Under the pieces are notes generated by a model that was given only the letters and a program-made list of their open reading frames with translations, made no database searches and was not told where the DNA came from. Shown here piece by piece: positions 1 through 13,900 of a stretch of 64,000 nt of DNA. Location: assembly GCA_013368325.1 (NCBI GenBank), contig JAACJK010000125.1, forward strand, positions 89,442-153,441, in the 5' to 3' direction. The position numbers and the translations under genes are program-made. The DNA comes from Ephemerocybe angulata. Its lineage: Eukaryota; Basidiomycota; Agaricomycetes; Agaricales; Psathyrellaceae. How positions within the stretch are numbered: position 1 is the first letter of the stretch; every line of letters starts with the position of its first letter.

Positions 1-705
1 TGGTAGTTGCAGGCTCGCGAGGCGTCCACTTCCCTCGAACCATGCTAGCGCCCTCGCCCCATTTCTTGAGCAGCCCTCCGACGCCTTTGTTCGTGACGGC
101 AAAGAAGTATTCTTTAGGGTATCCGTGTGCGGAAATCAGGTGTAGGCGGCGACCTTTGGGGTTTGCGAAGAGCTTTGGGCAGCTTGCGAGGTGGCAGGCG
201 AACTGTGAACTCAGGATGGTGAGATGAGGAGTAGGGCTGGAGATGAGCTCAACCCACGATCTTATCGCCCCGTTCTTTGCGCATGGCTGCGAGAGGGTCA
301 TGGTTCTCCGTTTGGTGCTGCAGTTACCGTAAAGTCAAATCACCATTAGCAATACAATAGGGCGATTCAACGCACCAATTCCAGTAATCGTGCATCTGGA
401 AAGACACACCCGCACCCCTGCTGCTCACACACATGCGCATGGTACGTCGCATAATGCGACTCGAGCTCCTTCGTATTCGCGAGCGGCGTAGGCTTGTGGT
501 TGCACGTTGGGGGTAGTGTGCACAGGAGGGGGTGCGTCGCCGCCGACGCCTCCTCGCCCTCTTCAGCAGGCGGGGAGATGCGCGATGCCTTGTTCGCTAC
601 CCCACTGCGCGAGGGCCCATTGCCTGAGGACGATCCTGAGGACTGGGAAGACGTCCGGTGGCGCTTCGTCGTTTGGACTGGGTGGAAAGACGCTGTGGAA
701 GACAT
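1..705 (-). CDS. ZNF511-like C2H2 zinc-finger protein, 3' end cut by window edge
   Basis: Reading leftward from an ATG at 705, three exons join in frame: 705-376, 317-258 and 202-1, with GT-AG introns 375-318 (58 nt) and 257-203 (55 nt). The N-terminus is Ser-rich and basic. It is followed by a first finger with CTLPPTCNHK and a His pair, a second with CEQQGCGCVFPDARLLELHQ, and a third with CHLASCPKLF ending in a paired His. The tail GYPKEYFFAVTNKG is typical of fungal ZNF511 homologues, which are small nuclear proteins of poorly known role. An in-frame upstream Met at 876 exists, but the 705 start begins the conserved N-terminus style MSSTASFHPVQ. The C-terminal end is missing. Function beyond nucleic-acid or protein binding by zinc fingers is not established. 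Confidence 0.8.
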
Positions 706-1246
706 CGATGTCACTGTTAGAGATGTGCGCGCCGGCGTGCGGCGAAATAGGCGCCCGCGATCATGCCGGCTTTGCGTGGAGTGTTTGGTTTGGGCTTCGT
801 GGCTTGACCCACGCCACCCCCCCGGCGAATGTTCGCCGCATGCTCCTGACATTCGACTGTAACTTTCAGCGCTCAAGGGCTCATTCTTGGGTTTGACGAC
901 TCTCTCACTGCCCAGGCGAAGAAGTACTGTGATTTGTCTAAACTCCGTCCAGGAAGGAGGTCTGCACCTTGTTCCCGCCGCTGGCTAGATTTCTGCGAAT
1001 TTCGAAGCCAACCCCGGCCGCCGCGTCGTAAAACCTCCTGTGCACCTTAGTGCGCCTTATCGCCTAGGTCGAAAACCATCATTATCCTGGACCTTGGACT
1101 CGACATATCCGAGTCGTTACCCTGTCAGGCTCCGGTCATCCTCCGCTTATCTTCCGCTACCTCTTCATTGCGAGTCTTAGTCTGCACACCACTGCAGGAT
1201 GCCGCCAGAGCAACCCAGTCCAGCAAACGACCTTTGTGAACTCTAA
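706..1246. other. Intergenic, upstream of the zinc-finger gene
   Basis: About 540 bases with no supported gene. The left part is the probable promoter of the leftward zinc-finger gene. The right part runs into the GH16 relic, and I could not recognise the missing 5' half of a GH16 gene in it. Confidence 0.5.
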
Positions 1247-1892
1247 CAGACAGCGCTGGAGACTACAATTCCGGGTGCATGCTCACAAACACCAACCCCG
1301 CTTTCGTATGGAGCTCCTTTTGCGAACGCACAAGGTGGTGTGTTTATCACCGAGTTTGCTGAGAGTGGTGTCTCGTAAGAACTCTCTGTATCTATAACAC
1401 GACTGCCACATCGATCGACACCTACACCCTCGGTACTCCGATGGGCAACTGGCCCTCCACCGGATGCGACATCAAGTAAGTTCTTCCAGCCCCAGAACCT
1501 CATTTTCACCATCACCCCCTGCGGAGGTGCGTACCAGACTTTCGATTTCTATTATAAAAAGGCTGAAGGATTTTCCCCTTAGATTTCGCCAATGGTCCCG
1601 ATGGCAAGATCTTCCAGCAAACGTGCTCTGGCCTATGCTACGACGATTACGTCGTCAAGGATCTCTCCCTCTTCGATGTCGAATATGTGAAGGGGTTCAA
1701 CGTTCAGCAGCAGCGCCACGGCGACCTCGACTTCCCCCACAGGATCGTCATCTGGCGCTGCAACTGGTATGTACCCAGGGAGGGGCGTCTCAGAGCAGTT
1801 TGACCAACGCAGCTGGGAGGCTGTGTGCCTGGTCCTTGGCTGTGGGAGCGGCGGTTGGCGGTGCGCTCTCGGCCCTCCACTGTAGTAGGTGA
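1247..1892 (+). pseudogene. GH16 beta-glucanase-like relic, C-terminal half only, frameshifted
   Basis: Pieces of a secreted glycoside hydrolase family 16 (laminarinase/glucan-modifying) protein appear in order but in different frames. They are LSYGAPFANAQGGVFITEF near 1297-1353, then LGTPMGNWPSTGCDIK near 1432-1476, FFQPQNLIFTITPCG near 1482-1525, and FANGPDGKIFQQTCSGLCYDD after a possible intron ending near 1582. A Ser/Thr-rich stretch and a hydrophobic end (SLAVGAAVGGALSAL) resembling a GPI-anchor signal follow. Stops and frame changes break the chain, for example TAA after the first block. The catalytic half expected upstream is not recognisable. Introns could explain one junction but not all of them. 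I therefore read it as a decayed gene. Confidence 0.7.
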
Positions 1893-4333
1893 AGGTCAAC
1901 GTTCCAAAAAGTAGAGCCCTGCGGCTAGAGGTTCAGACCACAATATACCACTCTTTTGTCATGGTTTACTGGTCCACTCTTTTCGATTCTCGAACCTGTT
2001 GTAATACTTTAAATGACATACAGTAATCGTGACGTTTTGACCATAACCCCCAAAGCCTGCCCAATCTATACAAGGTCCACCTCGACTACATTTATGCGTT
2101 CTCCCGTCGCTTTACAAACGCTCCAAGTGCTTGAATTGTGCTCTCAGATCCGGAGAGGATGGCTTCCTCCTCACCGAGCGCGGGGAGCCAGATGCGAAAG
2201 AGGAACCCATCGGACTACTCGAGGGCGAGGTCGGTGAAGTTGGGCCCGCCGCAGAGTGGTTCGCCGGTGGATACAGCGCGGAGGAGACGGGCGATTGGGG
2301 GGTCGCGGTGGCAGCGGAGCCGCTGGGTTGGGTGGTCTCGGAGGAAACGCCCATTGTGGTTTGACTCGTTAATGTTATTCGTGAAGTGAAGGTGATTGAT
2401 TGTGAAGTGGAACTTCGTTAAATGAGATGCGTTAACGTGAGGCGAGGTCGTTAATGATTCGTCGCGGAGTCACAGTGAGTCTCGCGGTGGTTGGTCGTGG
2501 AAGAGGGTCTCTTCGTGGTGGTCGTCAACTGTCCGCAATGCCAGGTCAAGTTACTGCCGTGTACTGAGACCCGGACAGTGATCGTGGAGTGGACGTCGCG
2601 AGTGTCGTCAGTGGCGTTTCGTGTTAAGCAGAGGGTATGTGGCTTTTGACGGGTGTCAAGGGGTCGTTATAAGAGGCCGTGAGGGTACGTGAAGGGCGTG
2701 GTCTCTGAAGTCTCTGGGTAAGGGACGACAGACAAGGATGGGTTGGGGCCTTCGAGAGTAAATATATACTACTCGCAACGGCTTCGGCAAGGTCAGAGCG
2801 ACTGAGTGGGTGGCTATCCACAAACTATGCAGTTGTTAAAATGCAGTTATTGAAATGGTCCGGCATTCGGCTACCAAACGCGGGGTAAACGCTAAACGCA
2901 GGCGAATGAGAGACAATTGGGATGATAGGGGTGAACGCTGGGAGCTGATCGATGCCCCTGTGGCCAAAGATTGCCAGAGAAGATCGCTGTAAAGGGCGGT
3001 GAACGCCTGCAAAGGCAAATATAAGATAGAGGCCCAACTTGAAGATTGGAGGAGCAAGGTTGGATCATGCCTGGCCTTCGCGATCGAAGCGCTAATTTAT
3101 GGAGAGCAGGTCCTAGATTGGCGCCGCCGCACGTGCGGCAGATCAACCCTCCCTGCATCCACAACCTCACAGAACGAGGCCGTCGGGACGACGGTGAAGC
3201 CAAGAATTGCCCGTCACCGGTTCCTCCGAGTCGGATGCTCAGATCGTCCTGTCAGAACCGAAGATAGCTCGTCCGTATGTACCGGTTGGGCCAACAAAAG
3301 GTTGAGTATATCACAAAAGCTTGCTGTAAAGCGACGGCTGCCGAGGGTCCAGCTTTCCGGATGCTGCCAACATTTGGCCACTTTGTACGTCAGATATCCA
3401 GTAGACCCAAGCAAGAGAACAAAGACCGGGAGTAGGCATTATCTGGAGCCTGGAAAGTCCGGATTAACCCCGCTGTCCGAGGACAGTTGTTCGTCGATGG
3501 AATAGTTCTCTTGAGTTAGAGTATAAAGTTAAGCTTGACGTTCTGTGGATGTTGGACGGCCGAGGGGTACCTCTCCGCGACTTCGATGGTCTCCTTGGCG
3601 AGATGTCAACGTTAAATAATTTTCTTGAAACGACAGCAGTCAATTGTCCTCTCACCCAGGGAGATGTGCGGCACATGGTGCACAAGCACGCCCGGTTTTG
3701 GCCTGCGGGAGGTCTCTGATCCCCTTGCACTCAGTCTGAGGCCAAAGGGTCTGTGGATACAGCCCAGACGTTCGATGGAGTTGCGGTTTGTAGAAATAGA
3801 GTACTGGCAGGGTTCTTGAGATGAAAAGGAGCGGACTATGGGATGGCGACGGTGTGACTTTGTGACAATGAATGGTTGGAGCGCTAAGTCCAAGGAGGGC
3901 AATTTTGAAAGGGTCGCTTCATGAGCTATATAACCTTTATCTTCTTGCTCTCTCCGTTCACCCCGCTTTCTTCTCCCTCCTCGTCGTTGCACAGCGAGCT
4001 CGTTCAGCGCTGAGCTGCCACCGCCTGCGTCGTGCACGTCCCCTGTACGTGATCGTGAGCATAGTTTACCCACCTTGACCGCCTGGCTCTGGTCGTCATC
4101 ATTGATATCCGTGACAACCAAGATCAGGCCCCAGCCTGTGGATTTTATCCTACAAACACTCTGGTATTTATCTTCAAGCAGCCAGGGATACCACATATAC
4201 TGACAATCGGGTCCATCATCCCAGATTGGCTGCCAATTGGCCGTTTGGACGCGTTCGGCTCGACTTCTTCAAGTTCTTGGCTCAATCATCATCTGAAAGG
4301 GTCTAATTTTCATCGGTTGCCGTCCCACCGGTA
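1893..4333. other. Long intergenic stretch without a supported gene
   Basis: About 2.4 kb. Open frames here are short, overlap on both strands, and lack recognisable motifs or coherent splice structure. A Ser/Pro-rich leftward frame at 2354-2112 could be a protein tail but nothing joins to it. A pyrimidine-rich segment at roughly 3940-4000 and the final 100 bases before 4334 are the likely promoter and leader of the PAK kinase gene. Confidence 0.5.
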
Positions 4334-6972
<2,639 letters not shown>

Positions 6973-7902
6973 CTATCTCAACATCCTTTCTGCCGAAGCT
7001 TCTACGATTACTGACTGATTAGAAACAGAAAATAAATTCATACCCCGGGTCTTTTTGCCCTTGTATTCCACCTCTTGTCGGTCGTCTATCTACCACTCGC
7101 CAGGCCGTGTGACATACATCTTTTCGTACTGTATATCTCTTCTACGTTTTCCCTTCTCTTCTTTGGCGGACTTTACCAGAATTGCTATCACTCTTAGCAC
7201 CATCCACCTTCCCCTTCTTATCTACAAACCCCATTCCAATGCGAGCAACTGTGAAGACAAATCGGAGGTTCCTTTTTCAAGCCTTTCGCTATTTTCATCT
7301 TCTGATGTAATATTTTTGTTCGATTCGAATCATTCCCTCCATCCCAGGCTATCTACAATACCGTCAGTTCCTTCATACGTTCCTTCGTTTTTAGGCCCTG
7401 GCGAAGAGTGATTAGGAAGGGTGGCCTCCTGGCCGCTACAGGTTTGCGGATGGCGAGCCTCGCGTTCAAGTTGGCCTAGATGGGCGCCATTGCCTCGCCA
7501 ACTGCAAGGCAATCAATCTCCCCGTCTCAACTCCGGCATCACAGAAACGCCCTTACCCTAAACGGACTGGCCCTTCAACCAAGCCCATCCTCACACCCCC
7601 CATATGCCTAGGCCAGGCTGTGTCCCCCTTTTGCCTGTCTATCACCACAGCCGACGCAAAATAGGAACGACAATATCTTGTTCTAAATGTGTACAATACG
7701 AACTGCTCTGAATCTCTGAAATTAATTGTTGTAATGCTCCAGATGAAGGAACTTCCTAGCAAACGATACATACATTCAATGGACGAAAGCTGACGAGGAA
7801 AATGTGTTGATAACGGGAAATGGGAAATGGGACACAAGTACGATGAGGGGCAGGGAGATGAAGCAAACGGGAGATGAAAAGCAGAATTGACAAGGTGAAT
7901 GA
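6973..7902. other. Convergent 3' intergenic region between PAK and Tel1 genes
   Basis: About 930 bases where two genes end towards each other. It holds AATAAA-like sequence just after the kinase stop (near 7029-7034) and T/C-rich stretches, but no convincing coding sequence. It most likely carries the two 3' UTRs. Confidence 0.6.
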
Positions 7903-10900
7903 CTAGAGGTGAGGACCCCATCCAGCGAAGATAACGGCGAGGTTCTGGACATCCGTAGCCTCTGCAATCAGCTCGTTGACAGTAGACTCGACGCTAAGGC
8001 TCTTGTCGAGTTTTCGAGACACTGAAGTAAGTGCTCGGTCCGCAGCTTCTTCAGCTACCCCACTGTCCATACTGAGTGTTATCCCGGCGTTATCGCGACT
8101 GGCTTTGTTCACCACTTCAATTATGACCTTCTGGTCTTTATCAGTGTCATCAAGCTGCGCCTTCTGGACTCTAAACTCGCTTGCAATCCTGGAGGGGAGT
8201 GGCCGAAAGGCGTCAGGAATCAGGATGGCACTAAATATGGGAAATCAAGACGTACCATGAATGGAGTGGATCGTACTTGAAGACCTCCAGGACCGTCATG
8301 ATGACATCAGACCCGTCTCGAAGCACGCGCAGCGTCTCCTCTGCGCATCTCTGGAACACGCCTTGGGTACCTGAAGACCCCATGCCGTCGACCATGTCAC
8401 GAGTAAGGCGGAAAGGGACTAGTTCAGGAACAGGCAACAGTTTTCCCTGAAAGGATGATCAGTGACCCTATACTAAGCGGCGAGATGGTATGGGCCTACC
8501 TGGCCGAAGGCGATGCCCAAGTCAATGTGAATGACTTCTCCAGTGATATTGTCCATGAGGATATTGGACGTATGACGATCCCCCAGGCCCAAGATGTGGC
8601 CAACAATGGACGTCGTGGCTACACTCCGAGTGTACCCCAACCGCGTTGCAAACCATGCCATCGGATTTTTGTGTTTCTCTGTGAAGAAGTGGCGGAAAAC
8701 TGGCTTGAAATTGTTGCAGACCTGTGTGTAGATTCGGACCATGTCTTTTCTTGTCGCCTTGCCCTGTTTCATCCTATCGCCTTCGCCCCTCAGTTTGGTG
8801 TAACAGACGTTGGGTTTCCAATCCCCCGGACGATAGCTAGAAGCAATAATTAAAGGAGCAGGTTAGAGTGGCTTTCAAGGGTTGATAGACACTTACTCCG
8901 TGTGCCCTTTCATAAGCCAGTCTCGAAGTGGCGTCGTGTTGGGAACAAATTCCAGTACCCCAGCTTGAGTTCCAAGAGGGACTACTTTATAACCGCGCAC
9001 TTGAAGGGACCTTCTGGTCGTCTCTCGGTCCGCAGAAAGCACTCTATTGACGAGTTCAAACACTTGTTCCATAACCGCGTCTTGTCGCATATCGTCGTTT
9101 CCTTTGAACTTCAACCAGTGTCAGTATAGCGCATAGTTGCCGGAAATTGCCCTCACCAGTTGCTTGTACTCCCTTCCACTGACACTGTAACACGATACGA
9201 TCTTGGGTAGGTTGACACCTCCTGCTGTCTTGAAAGTATCACCATAATGCGATATCCACTCGCAGGCTTCATAGCGCATACTTGGGTCAATCTGGGTGTC
9301 TGCTGTCAAAACAGGAATCCTGAGGTTGCCTCTCACGAGGTACGTGCGCAGTTTCCATGCTTCCGTATGGATTTTGTAGGCGGTCCCATTCTTCAGCTTA
9401 TCTTTCTGGGGGAGGTAAGAATGCTTCGCCCATTGAACATAAGCTTGACAGGCATTCACAACCTGGGTAGCACGCTCCTTGAGCAGTTCGTCGCTGTCTG
9501 CCTTCAATTCCGACAACACGCGTTGCGCCTCAGACCTGCGCCCCTGGCTGAGATCGTCAGATACATCGGCTTGAAGACAATAGACCTGGTACAGGCTGTG
9601 AAAGGGATGTTCACGACATAACCGCATGACCAGGTTTCGCAGACATTGTTGGTGTTTGGATTGGCTTGGTATCGGAGTGCTGGTCATTCGCGCAGTGAGT
9701 TGATGCTAGGATACCTCGTTAACAAAGGTATTAAAGGTGGACGACAGGAAACCTACAGCAAGGAAAATGAACTTCCTCGATGGGATCTGTCGAACAGCAG
9801 CCTGTATAACGGACTCTTGAACGGATTCGTCGTCAAAGTTCGCAAACCAAAGTGATGTAAACTTGATGGGCGCTTCATGATCAAAGCTATCAGACAGGCG
9901 GAGACTTCGAGAGTAGAGATTGAGGGCTTGTTTCAAGAACTCGGTTTGTGCGGCCTTGAGTCGCTCGTGGAGTTGTTCGTCAGTCTTGAAAATTTGTTCA
10001 GCCTCCTTGATTTGCTTCTCATATGCGTAGCGATCAGATCCACGAAGGGTTTGGAGGACGATGGCGCGCTCGGCAACTTCCTGCCTTTTACGTTCCATGT
10101 AGACTTTAGTACGAATCATGTCGGGCGACTTTCGAAGGGTATGGTACTGTTTATCCGCGAAGTCGGCACATTGGTGGAAAACCTTCGAGGCGCTGACCAT
10201 TTCCTCGGTGTCACCTAACATACTGATGGCCCGGTTGAAGTAGGTCTCCCAGATCTCTGTAGGTTTTCCAAGGCATGCTTCCGACATCCATGTTCCCTGT
10301 GGTTCTCATGAGTACGCTATAGAGGTGATAAGTGTGTGCAACGGGTACCAATTGTGCAAGCAAGGTCGCTTGGAGGTAATCTGGCCCATCCCCCGGCTTC
10401 CAGCTGTCGACCATGTTCTGCAGGGCAATTACCGCGAGTTTGGGCTCCTCTATAGACCAAAGAACGTTGGCATGTTCTTGAGAGATTTCCGTCGATCCAT
10501 CTTTACCCAGCTTTTGCGCTCGGAGAATAGAGTTTAGCGCAATCTGCGTTTGATTGGCCTCCCTTGCCGACCGTGACAGAAAAAGGAGGCACCGTCGCTC
10601 CAGCTCAAGGAGACCGTCCATGTATGGGTCTGGGTCGGTAGGGTTGCGTGGTATGAAAGCCTTCACGAGCGTGATCCGCGTCGACATTATGTTTTCAAGA
10701 TCGGAAAACCTAGTCGCTCGCTAGGTAAGTCGCTATCAGTCGGACAAAAGAAATGTGACGCACTCAAATCCAGAAGGTATCGTTGCGAAATCGTCCCACA
10801 CGGAAGCCTCCGCGACTTTGCTCGGTTGCATCAATGTCGTCCTCCAGCAAACTATCTGATTCAAGCACATGAGTGACTGGAGGACCTCCCTGATCTCGGC

Positions 10901-13900
10901 GATGCTCTCAATTCCTAGTGAGTGCAGCTGTTGTATTTCCTTATACAAGGAAGCCCGCACAAGTGAGTCCACCGTCTTTGTGTCTTTAATGCTGGACACT
11001 GCACTAAGCGCGCTGTAGAGAGAGGCGCCTGGGCAATACGTGTCGCGGTCAGGCAGGTCCCAGGTCCCCGACCGCCATCCGACCTTATAACTCATACTGG
11101 CATCGTCCCCGTCGCGTGAGGCGCCTTGAGCGTCAAATCGTTCCAAGGTGCTGAGGGCGAGCTGATTGAAGCCAAAAGCATAGAAGGCATTTACAACGCC
11201 AGAACTGTCGCTTGTGGACGGGCTCGATGCATTTGCTTCGAGCGTGGCTCCATGTAGTCGGAACGCTCTGTCCCATTGCTTCTCATGGTGCAGGCGTCGG
11301 ATGAGAAACTCGTCCAGATTTTCCGTTTGAATGCCATAGAAGCCATCAGGCTCGTCGATGTGCTCGTATATCCTGTACTGAATCTTCTCCACCAACTCGG
11401 TTCTGGCCATAGAAGCCAGCCCAGAGGGAAGGTCTGTGGCGAGTTCCAAAAAGAGGACCGCCGTAGTGTATGCGCCGCACTGGACGGCACTTTCAGCCAG
11501 GAGCATGAAATCGAGTTGGAGCCAGGAGTTAGACGAGAGGTGGTTTGTGTGGCTTGTCTGGAAGTATCGCAAGTGAAGGACGACCTCTATGATGCAACGA
11601 ATGGTGGAAAGGGACGCGTTTGGAAACTTCAAGACCGTCGTAAAGTACGATGATATACGTTCTTTAAACGTTGAGCGAGGGGGTGTTGCCTTCCTTTCGA
11701 AATCCAGGAGACAGAGAACGAGGACAGGGAGGACCTGCTCAGCGGTTGGTGCGTTGGTGGAGATGATTGGGTGTAATTGACCAAAGCCTTCTTCCGCAGG
11801 GATCAAGGTGTCAGCTATCAGCCCTGTAAGTTTCATGACCCACTCCGGGAAGTTGGTAGAATATTCCAGCCATTCTTTGTGCGAGAGTGCATCGTACAAG
11901 TTCTGGGGAGATTGCTTCAGAGGGGGGAGGGGAAGCGAATTGATGAACTTGAGTTCATTGTCGTATTGGGCCGGACGCTCCACTAGGGTAGGGTTGAGAA
12001 GGCGAAGCGTCTCGTGCGCGGTGTGTACGACAACCGGAGACTCGTCGTCCAACAGCATCAGCAAACCATAAACAATGGCCTCTTTGCCAATCCTGATTAT
12101 GTTCTTGGTATACCCCTTTTGGTTGATCAGCGTTCGATGTTTCCCTCGGATAGAGAGGGAATTAGTGGGCTCTGCTGTCAGGCCATGTACTCGACCATGC
12201 CTATTCACTAACAAGTCGGTGAAAGCGAGAGCGTCTTCCTCACGAAGCTTCTGGTTTGGGGGAATGGATTCCTTGAGCCGCCAGAATGCTTGGCGTTCGA
12301 AGTGTCCATTGCCTCGGAGGGACTCCTTAAGCTTGCGGACTAGGCGGAACTTGTTCGAACTTGCTGGATCATCTGCAAGGACCTTCGCCACATCTTCGGG
12401 CAGACTGTCTCCGCACACGCCTGCCAGCTCTGGCGAGGGTTCGCGAGGCCAGGCGAGCAGTGCTCGCTTAACCACAAGCTGGAAGTCCCCCTTTCGACAC
12501 AATGCGAGTGCTTCCTTGTCGATCCACAACGAGAGTTCGAATCCTAGGTTCGCTGTGGCTTCATCCGTAGCTTGCGAGTACTCGTGACATATTGCACTCG
12601 CTCGCGCGAGAACGCGAGATATGACGATTGCTCCTCTGCTAAGGTATGGAGGCTTGTTCGCTTTCTCCGACTCGGAGTCGGTTTCCAAGATGCTTATCAC
12701 CGAGCGAGAAGTCGCGAATGCCCATTCTAGTATCGATTGAGCGGGACGACAGAGGTGGTGCTGTCCAAGAAGAGCTGCGGCGCCGTTAAGGATGACAAGG
12801 AGAATAGCGGGGTCCTGAACTTGTTCGTGGTTCAAGGAGATCCACATGCAGAGCGAGTTAAGCAACCGGTATTTCTCGTTGACGAGAGGCGTTTCTTGTA
12901 CATCGGCCAGAAGGTCGTGCAGGACGTGATATACGCTATCCTTGCTGAGCGTCCTCCGTGTTTTCCTAGCGAGCCAGCCCAGGGCTTGAACCACATTCTT
13001 GGGTGTAAAGGTAGGAAGAGACGGCGCGTGCATCTGAAATGAAGATCGGTTCCAGTACTTGGTCAGCTCAGAGAAGACTTTGGTCGCTCCTTGATCTGAG
13101 AATTCAGCGGATTGGATGGCTTCGTAGATTGGCCCATATTTCGCGTAATCCTGGTCCCCTAGAGTCCGGAGAATAGCGGCTACAATCTTGTCGACGTTGC
13201 GGTCGATGTCAACGCCTAGCGTGCCGGGTTCGAGTAGTTGGGCTTCCAATTCCCTCTCCAACATCTCATCATCCCCACCATCCGAGTTTTGGAACCACCA
13301 GGGACTAAAGAGCCCCACAATGTCCCCAATGCACTCTCTCTGGCCTTCCAGGGGATCCTTCGCCAGGTTCTCGCAGTGAGTCTGTAATTGGGGGAGTGCG
13401 CCAAGGACTGTGTAGGTTGGGATGAAGCGGCGGAACGCCGCCTGATAGAATTTGGCCTTGGTGTCGTATCCCATGAGAGTCCAAGGCAGCTTCGAGAGTT
13501 CAATACCGGTTTGGACCATGGTATAGGAGAGTTGTGGTGCGTAGCATTCGAAGAGTGATGCCACACTGGGCATACCAAGCCGTTCAACTGCAGACTTGAG
13601 GCTAGCTTCGATGTGTTTGCGATACGCGGGTCCTTTAAGAAAGATCTCGAGCAGGTTCCAGTACGCCCCTCGGCGGATTGCAGAGCTCACGACCATCATG
13701 TTCGCGAAGGTCAATATGCGAGTAATCGTCGATTCGTAGCTAGAAAGCAATTAGCGTCCGAGCCGCAGGGAGGTGCAAGCAGAAGGGTGCTCACTTCTGA
13801 AGGGAGGAAGGCAGTGAATCTCTGATTGTTAAGAAACACCCTACGAGTTCGGTGGGATTGGGGTACGAGAGTACGATCAAGCGAGGAAGGGAGACAACCG

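Noticed and set aside
2112..2354. Ser/Pro-rich leftward frame, possible protein tail
   Set aside because: No exon upstream joins to it and no domain is visible; could be chance in GC-rich sequence.
3612..4196. 194-residue leftward frame upstream of the PAK gene
   Set aside because: No recognisable motif, basic low-complexity middle, and overlaps the PAK promoter.
1893..4333. Search for pheromone precursor or STE3 receptor near the PAK gene
   Set aside because: No small frame ending in a CaaX box and no seven-helix pattern found.
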